This document shows, in pieces, positions 19,520-27,625 of a stretch of DNA of 33,207 bases (position 1 is its first letter; each line of letters opens with the position of its first letter). The stretch comes from Desulfotomaculaceae bacterium (GTDB lineage Bacteria; Bacillota; Desulfotomaculia; Desulfotomaculales; Pelotomaculaceae): NCBI GenBank assembly GCA_028696455.1, contig JAQVGZ010000010.1, forward strand, positions 1 through 33,207, read 5' to 3'. The position numbers and the translations under genes were made by a program. The notes below the pieces were generated by a model. The model saw only the letters and a list, made by a program, of their open reading frames with translations, was not told where the DNA came from and made no database searches.

Positions 19520-19677
19520 TCCCCCCCATTCGAACGCCGGGCGTCAAGCACCTGACGCCGGGTAAATTCGGTTCATCAACCGGGGTCCGTCAAGTCCGGT
19601 CACCGGTAAACCAGCTGGTTAATCCATCCACTGGAGGGTACATATTACATCCGGTTCCCGGCGCCTGACCCCCATTT
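19520..19677 (-). repeat. Hairpin-rich spacer between atpE and atpF
   Basis: This non-coding 158-base stretch contains a 7-bp hairpin (GGCGTCA 19540-19546 with TGACGCC 19553-19559), a 12-base perfect palindrome AACCAGCTGGTT (19609-19620), ACCGGT and GGCGCC palindromes, and a near-repeat GTCAGG(T/C)GC. None is followed by a long T-run, so full termination is unlikely. Such structures could stabilise or process the mRNA so that more c subunit is made than b, since the c-ring needs many copies. Confidence 0.55.
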
Positions 19678-19935
19678 TTAGCCACCTATATAACCCATTA
19701 AAATGAAGCCCATAACGATCGCGATAACCGGCAAGGCCTCGACCAGGCCAAAAAAGATAAAAAAGCTACCCATTATGGTACCCTTGGCTTCCGGTTGGCG
19801 TGCAATCGCCTCAATCGTCTTGCTGCCAAGAACACCGTCACCGATAGCAGCGCCAGCAGCGCCCACGCCCATAGCTAAACCCATTCCAATAGCGGCTCCA
19901 GCAGATAAAATTTCGTTTTCCACCCGTATGCCCAC
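19678..19935 (-). CDS. atpE: F1Fo ATP synthase c subunit (AtpE)
   Basis: The c subunit forms the rotating proteolipid ring in the membrane. Its 85 residues make two membrane helices joined by the polar loop with the signature ARQPEAKG. The ion-binding carboxylate is the Glu in FGLVEALPVIAIV. The residues after it (Ala-Leu) differ from the Glu-Ser-Thr of sodium-dependent rings, and the first helix has Asp in AIGDG where the sodium type has Gln. By family knowledge this points to proton use. The N-terminal ten residues are a polar extension before helix 1. Confidence 0.97.
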   Translation of the reverse strand: MGIRVENEILSAGAAIGMGLAMGVGAAGAAIGDGVLGSKTIEAIARQPEAKGTIMGSFFIFFGLVEALPVIAIVMGFILMGYIGG

Positions 19936-20006
19936 CTTTCAAGAATAATTAATGTTGAAGAGTATTTTACACTTGACTTCCAAGCAAGACAAGAATCTGA
20001 AATTAT

Positions 20007-20774
20007 TTACTCGTGCTCAGCAATAGCCGTGGCAATATAGTTAATGCTAAGCACGGTAAAAACATACGCCTGGATGAAGCCCACAAAGATACTAAAGCCC
20101 AACCATATCACTGAAGCAATAAAACCTCCAGTCAGTTGATACCACCCATAAAACATCCCCAACCAGGTGCAAATCAGGATCTCACCGGCGTAGATATTCC
20201 CGAAAAGCCGGCAGGCCAGTGTTAGCGGCTTGACAAATTCCTCTATCAAATTAAGCGGAAGAAAGAAGAAATATGGCTTGAACCAATGCTTAAAGTAACC
20301 GATGCCCTTGTACCTAATACCATAAAACCAGATCAGGATAAATGTGATTAAAGCCAAGGCGAAAGCAGTATTGGGATTAGCTGTCGGGGAAGTGAAGGTC
20401 GGTATCAAACCAAGTAAGTTAGAAATCAAAATAAATATAAAAAACGTTAAAACAATGCTGAGCAGGCTGCTTCCCCTTTGCGGGTCCATAGTCTGACTAA
20501 CCTGGCCCCTAATTCCCTCAAACATCATCTCCAAAACATTTTGCGTCCCGTGCGGGCGGCGCAAGTTCATATTGCGGGTGGCGATAATAACAAATACCAC
20601 GATCAAGATCATGACCAGCCAGGTCATGATCATCGTTTTCGGGCTGAATTCCATATTCATCCCGCCGATAGCTAAATTCCACATCACCTCTTTGCCATGG
20701 GAATCTTTCTCCCATAGATGTAAAACACTGCCCCACAGATCCAACCTACTTTCTACCTCATGTAAGCTTAGCAC
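20007..20774 (-). CDS. atpB: F1Fo ATP synthase a subunit (AtpB)
   Basis: Subunit a provides the two half-channels for ions next to the c-ring. The 255-residue protein has five to six hydrophobic segments. The essential Arg is R189 in LTLACRLFGNIYAGE, followed by the C-terminal helix SIFVGFIQAYVFTVLSINYI. Other family marks include SNLLGLIPTFTSPTA. The start is uncertain: GTG 20774 follows AAAGGA by only one base, and an ATG at residue 31 (MWNLAIGG) is another candidate. The longer form is given. It lies 22 bases after atpI. Confidence 0.95.
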   Translation of the reverse strand: MLSLHEVESRLDLWGSVLHLWEKDSHGKEVMWNLAIGGMNMEFSPKTMIMTWLVMILIVVFVIIATRNMNLRRPHGTQNVLEMMFEGIRGQVSQTMDPQRGSSLLSIVLTFFIFILISNLLGLIPTFTSPTANPNTAFALALITFILIWFYGIRYKGIGYFKHWFKPYFFFLPLNLIEEFVKPLTLACRLFGNIYAGEILICTWLGMFYGWYQLTGGFIASVIWLGFSIFVGFIQAYVFTVLSINYIATAIAEHE

Positions 20775-20796
20775 GTCCTTTTTTCACCCCCTTTAT

Positions 20797-21201
20797 TTAC
20801 TTTTGATTGTTATTGAAAAGAGCCCTCCCGCCGGCTCTCTTGCACCAGATCACCACAATGATAAAAACCACGTGGGGCACAAAAATGCCTGCCGCAGTTG
20901 CAAAAATGCTCACCCAGCCGGTCCAGGCGACAACAAACAAAACCGCCATAATGAGGAGCAACCGCAGTCCGAGCCCGATATGAATCTGCATTCTAGCCTT
21001 ATTAATGTCCGCTTTCTCGGTAAAATTAAGCCTTTTGGCCAGAAAAAAAGCACTCCACATACCGGTGGCAATGCCGACCACTAGGCCCCACACAATGTGG
21101 TCCCCGGGTCGCGACACCAATACAAGGATAAGCAATAACATAAGCAAGCCGGATATTTTTAATGCCTTGACTAACTGGCCATTAAAATCCAAATCCTGCA
21201 T
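20797..21201 (-). CDS. atpI: ATP synthase subunit I (AtpI family)
   Basis: A small membrane protein (134 aa) of the ATP synthase I family (PF03899 type), which helps assemble the c-ring. Four hydrophobic segments are visible (ISGLLMLLLILVLV; IVWGLVVGIATGMWSAFFLA; LGLRLLLIMAVLFVVAW; AAGIFVPHVVFIIVVIW), with short charged ends. AGAGGAAG lies about 9 bases upstream of the ATG. The gene starts 6 bases after atpZ and precedes atpB, the usual place. The sequence is poorly conserved in this family, so much of the call rests on position and topology. Confidence 0.82.
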   Translation of the reverse strand: MQDLDFNGQLVKALKISGLLMLLLILVLVSRPGDHIVWGLVVGIATGMWSAFFLAKRLNFTEKADINKARMQIHIGLGLRLLLIMAVLFVVAWTGWVSIFATAAGIFVPHVVFIIVVIWCKRAGGRALFNNNQK

Positions 21202-21207
21202 ATTAAC

Positions 21208-21486
21208 TTACTTCCTCTCTCCCAAAAACCTCTGCAAGGTTTTAAAAATAGCTATGAACCCCATTACCAGCCCTATCAGGACTCCTGCCAGCATTAACCA
21301 GGGACCGGTATCAAATTTACGGTCCAGAAACTGTCCGCAGTAATAGCCTGCTACTGTCATGATGGCGATTTCCGCACTGATAGCCGAAGCCATTCCTAAT
21401 GTCTGAAAGGCCTGGTTTTGATTACTCCGTTTGTCCTTATCTTTATTTATTTCCGGATGATTTTCCTTTTCTATCTTTTTCTTCAT
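21208..21486 (-). CDS. atpZ: AtpZ/AtpI-type small membrane protein of the ATP synthase operon
   Basis: The 92-residue protein has a highly charged N-terminal tail (about 1-25) and two membrane helices (AISAEIAIMTVAGYYCG and WLMLAGVLIGLVMGFIAIF), with the family-typical LDRKF/GPWLMLAGVL join. Members of this family (PF09527 type) are encoded first in many Firmicute atp operons and act with AtpI, reportedly as an assembly or cation-handling factor. It is the first gene after the probable operon promoter. Confidence 0.8.
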   Translation of the reverse strand: MKKKIEKENHPEINKDKDKRSNQNQAFQTLGMASAISAEIAIMTVAGYYCGQFLDRKFDTGPWLMLAGVLIGLVMGFIAIFKTLQRFLGERK

Positions 21487-21521
21487 ATTTCTAATGCATC
21501 CTTACTAAAGTGAGCATGCAC

Positions 21522-21550
21522 ATTATAATACTCCATTTATATGTTCTACA
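21522..21550 (-). promoter_or_regulatory. Probable promoter of the ATP synthase operon
   Basis: On the minus strand a perfect TATAAT (21522-21527) lies 17 bases from TGTAGA (21545-21550), a weak -35 with three of six matches. Transcription would start near 21515, about 30 bases before the atpZ ATG. No clear terminator separates it from wecB upstream, so some readthrough is possible. Confidence 0.5.
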
Positions 21551-21617
21551 TAAAAAACAGGATTCCTCCATAGGTTAAGTTAAATTTTAAAAAATAAAAA
21601 GTCAAAAGCTGGTCTAT

Positions 21618-22778
21618 TTAGCTAAGATTTGGCGGATAAAATTCCTCAACAGCTCTCTGTGAAATCCCAAACTTAAACTTGATTGCCTGCAAGATCCGCT
21701 GTGAAGCGCAACCGTCGCCGTATGGGTTGATTGCGTTGGCCATTTTACTATAAAAACCGCGGTCATCCAGTAGTCGCCTGGTTTCAGAAGCCACGTCCTC
21801 CCTGGCGGCTCCTACCAACCGCACGGTACCGGCTGTTACCGCCTCGGGGCGCTCAGTAGTATTGCGCAAGACCAGCACTGGCTTGCCCAAAGCAGGTGCC
21901 TCTTCCTGAAGTCCACCGGAATCACTTAAAACCAGATAACTGCAGCCAATTAGGTTGACAAAAGGCTGGTATTCAAGAGGATCGATCAGGTGCACCCGTT
22001 TGAGTCCGCCCAGTTCTTCTTTTACTACATCTCTGACCAGAGGGTTCTTATGTACCGGAAAGATCACTTCCACGTCCTGGTAGAATGTCACCACTTCCCT
22101 GAGCGCCTGATAAATTTCACGCATCGGTTCGCCCAGGTTTTCCCTGCGGTGGGTTGTTACCAGCAAGACCCTGCGTCTGCCGTAGTCAATCTTACTTAAT
22201 ACCGGATCGGTAAATTTATATCCCTGCCGCACTGTAGCCAGCAGTGCGTCGATCACTGTGTTTCCTGTCACAAAGATATTTTTACTGGATATGCCTTCGC
22301 TGAGAAGATTTCGCCTGGCCGTGGGAGTGGGGGCAAAGTGCAGGTCGGCCAGCACCCCGGTCAAATGACGATTAATCTCCTCTGGAAAGGGGGAAAACTT
22401 GTCATACGTCCGCAGTCCTGCCTCAACATGCCCCACCGGTATCTGCAGATAGTAGGCGGCCAGGGCTGCTGTAAAAGTGGTAGTAGTATCGCCATGCACC
22501 AGGACCAGGCCAGGTCTCTCCGATTGAAAGACAGCTTGCAGTCCGGACAGCGCCCGGCTGGTAATGTCGAACAGGTTCTGGTTTGGTCGCATAATATCCA
22601 AATCGTGATCAGGACTGATCTTAAAAAGCCCCAGTACCTGGTCAAGCATCTCCCTATGCTGGGCAGTAACTACTACTTTACAATCGATCTCATCCGGGTA
22701 CTTCTTCAGTTCTTGCACCAGCGGGGCCATCTTTATCGCCTCAGGCCTTGTCCCGAATACAGCCATTATTTTCAACAA
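21618..22778 (-). CDS. wecB: UDP-N-acetylglucosamine 2-epimerase (non-hydrolysing)
   Basis: The enzyme interconverts UDP-GlcNAc and UDP-ManNAc in the cytoplasm, supplying ManNAc for teichoic acid linkage units and other wall polymers. It has a two-domain GT-B fold of about 386 residues. Family motifs are all present: GTRPEAIKMAPL, HGDTTTTF, GHVEAGLRT, TTHRRENLG, HKNP and LSDSGGLQEEAP. The start is TTG at 22778 (the next codon is also TTG; ATG at 22766 is another option), with AAAGG some 13 bases upstream. In Bacillus the orthologue mnaA lies in the same place ahead of the atp operon. Wall-linked SLH proteins need such polymers as anchors, which may connect it to the SLH protease in this window. 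Confidence 0.95.
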   Translation of the reverse strand: MLKIMAVFGTRPEAIKMAPLVQELKKYPDEIDCKVVVTAQHREMLDQVLGLFKISPDHDLDIMRPNQNLFDITSRALSGLQAVFQSERPGLVLVHGDTTTTFTAALAAYYLQIPVGHVEAGLRTYDKFSPFPEEINRHLTGVLADLHFAPTPTARRNLLSEGISSKNIFVTGNTVIDALLATVRQGYKFTDPVLSKIDYGRRRVLLVTTHRRENLGEPMREIYQALREVVTFYQDVEVIFPVHKNPLVRDVVKEELGGLKRVHLIDPLEYQPFVNLIGCSYLVLSDSGGLQEEAPALGKPVLVLRNTTERPEAVTAGTVRLVGAAREDVASETRRLLDDRGFYSKMANAINPYGDGCASQRILQAIKFKFGISQRAVEEFYPPNLS

Positions 22779-22807
22779 TTATTTTACACTGCCTTTCGAC
22801 CTGACTC

Positions 22808-23275
22808 TTAATTTGTAGTATCTAAGCCACCACGGCAAACCAGCTCAACCCCAGCTTCTTCAAACATCTCCAGTGCCAGCGGGTCTGGATAACTACCCTG
22901 GTAAACCACTTTCCACACACCAGCATTAATTAATATTTTAGCGCAAAGCAGGCAGGGCTGGTAAGTAACGTAGCATACAGCACCTTTTACGGCAATGCCG
23001 TACATGGCTGCCTGAACCACAGCATTCTGCTCGGCATGCATTCCACGGCAAAGTTCATGGCGCTCACCGGAAGGTACCCCCATTTGCTCACGCAAACAGC
23101 CGGTATCCAGACAGTGCCTTATGCCAACCGGGGCCCCGTTATAACCACTGGCAAGAATCCGCCGGTCTTTAACAAGCAGCGCTCCGACCTGACGCCGCAG
23201 ACAGGTGGACCGGTAGGCCACAACTCTGGCAATATCCATAAAGTACTGGTCCCAACCTGGCCGTTCCATGCTCAT
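22808..23275 (-). CDS. comEB: dCMP deaminase family protein (ComEB-like)
   Basis: It probably deaminates dCMP to dUMP, feeding thymidylate synthesis. The zinc site is visible: H80 and the proton-shuttling E82 in [10 protein letters not shown], with C108 and C111 in PCLLCAK. The region with SGYNGAPVG and the Cys residues C55, C60 and C76 form the second zinc site often found in this family. Length about 155 residues is normal. The frame begins at GTG 23278; ATG 23275, 4 bases after AAGAGG, is chosen, and ATG 23269 is also possible. It starts 9 bases after the end of glyA. No competence genes are nearby, so the name refers to sequence only. Confidence 0.9.
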   Translation of the reverse strand: MSMERPGWDQYFMDIARVVAYRSTCLRRQVGALLVKDRRILASGYNGAPVGIRHCLDTGCLREQMGVPSGERHELCRGMHAEQNAVVQAAMYGIAVKGAVCYVTYQPCLLCAKILINAGVWKVVYQGSYPDPLALEMFEEAGVELVCRGGLDTTN

Positions 23276-23283
23276 CACACCTC

Positions 23284-24525
23284 TTAATACAGGGGATACT
23301 GATCACATAGCTTTTTTACTTTAGCCCTCGCGCTATCCAGTTTGGATGTATCTTCACGATGGACAACGGCATAATCAATAATTTCGGCAATCTGAACCAT
23401 ATCCTCTTCATTTAGCCCGCGCGTGCTGACTGCAGGTGTGCCAATGCGAATACCACTGGACGTATTAGGTGGCAGCGGGTCAAATGGAATTGGATTTTTA
23501 TTTACCGTCACCCCTACACTGTCCATTAGTTCCTGGGCCTCTTTCCCGGTAATGTTTTTACTGCGCAAGTCAACCAGGATCAGGTGATTGTCAGTACCTC
23601 CTGAGACCACCTCAAAACCGCGCTCAAGCAAAGCCGCGGCCAGCGCTTGCGCGTTATTCACTACTTTTTGCTGGTATTCTTTAAATTCAGGCTCCATCGC
23701 TTCTTTAAAAGCTACCGCCTTGGAGGCTATTACATGCATCAGGGGTCCGCCCTGAATCCCCGGAAAGACTGCTTTGTTTATTTGGGCGCTGTACTGGTCC
23801 CTGCTTAGAATTAACCCGCCCCTCGGTCCACGCAAAGTTTTATGGGTAGTAGTGGTAACCACGTCTGAGTATGGAACAGGACTCATGTGTAACCCGGCCG
23901 CAACCAGCCCGGCAATGTGGGCCATGTCGACCATCAAATAGGCCCCTGTTTCCTGGGCCATTTCACTAAACTTGGCAAAATCAATAGCCCGGGGATAAGA
24001 ACTGGCGCCCGCAATGATCATTTTTGGCTTATGCTCCCTGGCAATCGCCTGTACTTTTTTATAATCTATCATACCTGTCTCTTTTTCTACACCATAAAAA
24101 ACAAAATTAAAATACTTGCCCGAAATATTAATAGAACTGCCATGGGACAGGTGACCACCATGTGCAAGGTTCATGCCAAGGATAGTATCCCCTGGATTCA
24201 ACAGTCCATAGTATACGGCAGTGTTTGCCTGCGCCCCGGAATGGGGCTGGACGTTAGCAAACTCAGCCCCGAACAATTCCTTAGCACGGGAAATGGCCAG
24301 GTTTTCTGCTATATCAACAAACTCGCAACCCCCGTAATACCGCCTTCCTGGATATCCTTCGGCATATTTATTGGTCAGCACCGAACCCTGTACCTCCATC
24401 ACGGCACAGCTTGCGGCGTTTTCTGAAGCGATCAGCTCAAGAGTATGGCGCTGCCGCTGGATTTCTAGTTCAATGACGCGGGATATCTCCGGGTCAACTT
24501 CCGAAAGCGGGCGCATCAAGCTCAT
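23284..24525 (-). CDS. glyA: Serine hydroxymethyltransferase
   Basis: A PLP enzyme that converts serine and tetrahydrofolate to glycine and methylene-THF, the main source of one-carbon units. The PLP lysine is K229 in [14 protein letters not shown], the same number as in E. coli. Other family motifs are [34 protein letters not shown] and [14 protein letters not shown]. At 413 residues it has normal length. The frame allows TTG 24531, but GGAGG lies 7 bases before ATG 24525, which is chosen. It follows rpiB by about 30 bases, as in the Bacillus ywlE-rpiB-glyA order. No riboswitch or T-box was seen upstream. Confidence 0.98.
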   Translation of the reverse strand: MSLMRPLSEVDPEISRVIELEIQRQRHTLELIASENAASCAVMEVQGSVLTNKYAEGYPGRRYYGGCEFVDIAENLAISRAKELFGAEFANVQPHSGAQANTAVYYGLLNPGDTILGMNLAHGGHLSHGSSINISGKYFNFVFYGVEKETGMIDYKKVQAIAREHKPKMIIAGASSYPRAIDFAKFSEMAQETGAYLMVDMAHIAGLVAAGLHMSPVPYSDVVTTTTHKTLRGPRGGLILSRDQYSAQINKAVFPGIQGGPLMHVIASKAVAFKEAMEPEFKEYQQKVVNNAQALAAALLERGFEVVSGGTDNHLILVDLRSKNITGKEAQELMDSVGVTVNKNPIPFDPLPPNTSSGIRIGTPAVSTRGLNEEDMVQIAEIIDYAVVHREDTSKLDSARAKVKKLCDQYPLY

Positions 24526-24556
24526 AAACAATCCTCCCCATTGCCGGTAAAATTAC

Positions 24557-25015
24557 TTACCGGCTGCATCGATTATATTTCTGCTCAATAGCTGCTATTT
24601 TCTCTACCCGGCGGGCATGCCGCCCAGCCTTAAATTCCGCCTCTAGCCAGGTGGTAACAATATCCCTTGCCAGCCCGGGACCAATTACCCGCTGCCCCAG
24701 CGTCAAAATATTGGCGCAGTTATGTTCTCTGGCCGCCCTGGCGGAAAACGTGTCATGGCACAGGGCCGCCCTTATCCCGGGCACTTTGTTGGCGGCAATC
24801 GCCACACCAATGCCTGTTCCGCAACAAAGGATGCCACGGTCAAAATCACCGCTGCGCACCCCCTCCGCCACTATCAGCGCCAGGTCGGGATAATCCACAG
24901 CCTCCTCGGAGAAAGCGCCAAAATCCTTGTATTTTATACCAGCTTCACCAAGCAGCCCGGCAATTTCCTCTTTTAACTTAAACCCTCCATGGTCACTTGC
25001 TAAGGCAATATTCAT
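24557..25015 (-). CDS. rpiB: Ribose-5-phosphate isomerase B
   Basis: It interconverts ribose 5-phosphate and ribulose 5-phosphate in the pentose phosphate pathway. The LacA/RpiB fold is marked by ASDHGGFKLKE at the N-terminus and by the active-site GILCCGTGIGVAIAANK, where Cys65 is the likely catalytic base. The phosphate-binding CHDTFSARAAREHNCAN follows, then LTLGQRVIG. At 152 residues it is typical in length. The start ATG is well placed. It lies between ywlE and glyA as in Bacillus (where it was called ywlF). Confidence 0.95.
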   Translation of the reverse strand: MNIALASDHGGFKLKEEIAGLLGEAGIKYKDFGAFSEEAVDYPDLALIVAEGVRSGDFDRGILCCGTGIGVAIAANKVPGIRAALCHDTFSARAAREHNCANILTLGQRVIGPGLARDIVTTWLEAEFKAGRHARRVEKIAAIEQKYNRCSR

Positions 25016-25106
25016 ATTTCATTAACCCTCTTTAACAGTGAGATACTATTAGCCACATGGTTCGACAATGATAAAAGGAAATCCTTTAATCCTGACCAAA
25101 AAATCC

Positions 25107-25562
25107 TTATTGCTTCCAAAACCTTTCTAAAACACAGAAAATTAGAGACTCAAGTTTTTTAGCACATAAACGATAAACTTCAACAGAGCTCCCAATCGGA
25201 TCCGGCACATCCTCCTCAAACCCGGCATATTCAGCAATAGTAAAAACCTTTCCTGCTGCCTGTGGCTGGATGCTCCGGACATGCTCTCGATGTGCGCGGG
25301 TCATAGTCAGAATTAAGTCGGACTTACTGATAATCTCCGGCGTCAAACGGGTTGCGCGGTGTGCGCTAAGGTCCACCCCCAGCCCGGCCAGCGCCGCCAC
25401 AGCTTCTTTGGTAGCCGGTGCGCCGGGCCAGGCAGCTACCCCAGCAGATGAAACTGTCAGTTTGTCAGCTCCCTCTGGGTTCTCTGAAAGGATTTTGCGC
25501 GCCAGGGCCTCAGCCATACTGCTCCGGCAAGTGTTTCCTGTACAGACAAAAAGCAAATTCAT
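25107..25562 (-). CDS. ywlE: Low-molecular-weight phosphatase, probable protein-arginine phosphatase (YwlE-like)
   Basis: The P-loop CTGNTCRS begins at Cys7, with Thr11 and Arg13. In YwlE the Thr at that place favours phospho-arginine over phospho-tyrosine, which usually has Ile or Leu. The general acid Asp lies in VPDPIGSS. YwlE reverses the marks placed by the arginine kinase McsB, which tag proteins for ClpCP. The residue after CRS is Ser rather than the usual Pro, a mild departure. The frame extends to GTG 25577, but ATG 25562 (MNLLFVCTGN) fits the family start, with AGGTGG 11 bases upstream. It comes 54 bases after sua5. Confidence 0.88.
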   Translation of the reverse strand: MNLLFVCTGNTCRSSMAEALARKILSENPEGADKLTVSSAGVAAWPGAPATKEAVAALAGLGVDLSAHRATRLTPEIISKSDLILTMTRAHREHVRSIQPQAAGKVFTIAEYAGFEEDVPDPIGSSVEVYRLCAKKLESLIFCVLERFWKQ

Positions 25563-25616
25563 AAAGGCTATCACCACCTGGCTGAATATATAAGCATACT
25601 TATTATGCTTGAAAAG

Positions 25617-26711
25617 TTATACATGAATAATCCGGCCGCCAGCCGCCTTGCGCAACCGGTTCATCACAGCCAAACCCACACCACGGTCATCAATGCCCTC
25701 CGCCAGGATCAGTTCTACGTCCGTTTCATCGAAAAGCCGCAGAGCAGCAAACAGTTTAGCCGCCACAGTTTCAGGCTGAGACCGTCGCCCCACCAGGATC
25801 ACTTCCCCAGTATTTGTAAAATCAGCGCTGTCTTCGTACGACAGGATACCCACCCGCCTGCCTCTATCCCGGTATTCGCTGGCCAATTCTTTAATCTTTA
25901 GAGCAACTGCCTCCGCCCGGCCCTCAACTATTAATAATTGCGCGCGAGGAGCATAGTGGGTGTATTTCATGCCAGGGGAACGTGGCCGGCCTTCCCCTTT
26001 ATTAGCGTACAGGGCCTGCGGGTCAACATTTACAGTCCCCAGTACCAGGCAAAGTTCTTCCGGGGTGATTCCGCCAGGCCTTAATACAGTTGGCTCCGGC
26101 AGCGTCAAATCGAGGACTGTTGACTCTACTCCAACACCGGCTGGCCCCCCATCCAGAACCATGTCGATCTGCCCTTCCAGATCGTTTAAAACATGCTGCG
26201 CTGTTGTCGGGCTGGGCCGCCCCGAGGTATTGGCACTGGGCGCAGCAACGGGAACACCCGCGGCGTGAATCAAACCAAGTGCTACCGGATGACGGGGCAT
26301 GCGCAGCGCAACCGTGTCCAGTCCGGCAGTAACTTCCGCCGGCACCCCCTTACCCACCGGTAAAATAATAGTAAGTGGCCCCGGCCAGAAGGCATCCATA
26401 AGTTCTTTTGCCACGCCGGGCGCCTCTTTAACCAGCCCGCCAATCGCCTCCCGGCTGGCGACATGGACTATCAATGGATTGTCCGCAGGACGGCCCTTGG
26501 CTTGAAAAATACCTTTTACCGCCCGCCCATCCAGGGCATTTGCTCCGAGACCGTAAACGGTCTCGGTAGGAAAGGCCACCAGCCCTCCCTGGCGCAAGAT
26601 CAGGCCCCCAGCTTCTAATAGCTCAGCTTCTGGATTAACTAAATTAACTTTTATGTACTTTGTTGCAATTCCTTTGTTCGTATCATAATTTTTAGGACTA
26701 CCTTCATGCAT
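25617..26711 (-). CDS. sua5: Threonylcarbamoyl-AMP synthase (Sua5/YwlC type)
   Basis: It makes L-threonylcarbamoyl-AMP from threonine, bicarbonate and ATP, the first step of t6A synthesis at position 37 of ANN-decoding tRNAs. The YrdC domain (about 28-210) shows LVAFPTETVYGLGANA, FQAKGRPADNPLIVH, APSANTSGRPSPTTA and the GVESTVLDL strand. A C-terminal Sua5 domain (about 240-364) makes it the longer type (364 aa). The ATG start overlaps the prmC end by 8 bases. It sits between prmC and ywlE, as in Bacillus, where other small genes lie between them. Confidence 0.95.
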   Translation of the reverse strand: MHEGSPKNYDTNKGIATKYIKVNLVNPEAELLEAGGLILRQGGLVAFPTETVYGLGANALDGRAVKGIFQAKGRPADNPLIVHVASREAIGGLVKEAPGVAKELMDAFWPGPLTIILPVGKGVPAEVTAGLDTVALRMPRHPVALGLIHAAGVPVAAPSANTSGRPSPTTAQHVLNDLEGQIDMVLDGGPAGVGVESTVLDLTLPEPTVLRPGGITPEELCLVLGTVNVDPQALYANKGEGRPRSPGMKYTHYAPRAQLLIVEGRAEAVALKIKELASEYRDRGRRVGILSYEDSADFTNTGEVILVGRRSQPETVAAKLFAALRLFDETDVELILAEGIDDRGVGLAVMNRLRKAAGGRIIHV

Positions 26712-27564
26712 GCTTTCGATGGGCTACAACCAGCCTGTCCCTCCCAGCCAGGTCCTTTTGGACCGTTACTTCCCACAGCGTAGGCTGCAAAAGCTTTGCT
26801 ACAGCCTCCCGCTGATCGCTGCCGATCTCGGCCAGCAGTATTCCGCCGGGCCGAAGAATAGTTGCAGCCCCAGGGATGAGACGTCTATACAGATCCAGTC
26901 CGTCCGTCCCCCCGTCCAGCGCTGACACCGGTTCAAATAACCGCACCTCCCGCGGCAGCGAGGGAAGATCACCGGTGGCAATATAAGGCAGATTAGCCGT
27001 AAGCAAGTCTGCTCTTCCGGCCAAGTTGAGTCCTGATAGTGGCGCAAGCAAGTCCCCCTGATAAAACTTGACACGGTTTTCCAAACCATGTCGGATGGCA
27101 TTCGACCTGGCTGTCTCGATAGCCTCCCGGGACTGCTCTGTAGCGTAAATCCGGACATCAGGCCTAAAGTAAGCCAGACTAACAGCAATCGCACCGCTGC
27201 CAGTGCCTGCGTCAACAACCACGGCTCCGGGTGGCGCTAGTTGCAACGCCAATTCAACCATCAGCTCAGTCTCCGGCCGGGGTATTAAAACAAAGTGATT
27301 AACAGCAAAGCTTAATCCCATAAATTCCTTATAGCCGGTAAGATAGGCAACCGGCATGCCATCCCGTCTTTTGTCAACCATCATTTTAAACCTGGCTTCT
27401 TCGCCTGGCGTTAGGATCTTTTCCCAATCCCTGTAAAGCCCTGCCCGGTCATGTCCAGTGACATGAGCCAGTAGCACCTCGGCATCCAGTGCGGGAGAAG
27501 CAGAACCGCTTTCGATAAGTTGGCGTCTGGCCAAGTTGATGGCCTCTTTAATCATTGCAGACAT
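26704..27564 (-). CDS. prmC: Release factor glutamine methyltransferase (PrmC/HemK)
   Basis: It methylates the glutamine of the GGQ loop in peptide release factors, using SAM. The N-terminal helical domain (1-90) is followed by the SAM-binding core with VVVDAGTGSGAIAVSLA and FVLIPRPETELMVE. The family's NPPY active motif, which holds the target glutamine, reads NLPY here (191-194), an unusual change to leucine. At 286 residues it is normal in length. It lies directly downstream of its substrate gene prfA (61-base gap), the conserved arrangement. Two possible ATG starts lie 9 bases apart; the first is given. Confidence 0.94.
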   Translation of the reverse strand: MSAMIKEAINLARRQLIESGSASPALDAEVLLAHVTGHDRAGLYRDWEKILTPGEEARFKMMVDKRRDGMPVAYLTGYKEFMGLSFAVNHFVLIPRPETELMVELALQLAPPGAVVVDAGTGSGAIAVSLAYFRPDVRIYATEQSREAIETARSNAIRHGLENRVKFYQGDLLAPLSGLNLAGRADLLTANLPYIATGDLPSLPREVRLFEPVSALDGGTDGLDLYRRLIPGAATILRPGGILLAEIGSDQREAVAKLLQPTLWEVTVQKDLAGRDRLVVAHRKHA

Positions 27565-27625
27565 AATACCCCATTACAAATATGATCATCTGTAACTATT
27601 TATTACTAAAGTTTAGAATTAAATA

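Noticed and set aside
19678-19935. Sodium-dependent ATP synthase
   Set aside because: The Gln, Ser and Thr ligands of known sodium-binding c subunits are replaced.
24526-24556. Glycine riboswitch or T-box before glyA
   Set aside because: Only about 30 bases separate glyA from rpiB, with no room for such a leader.
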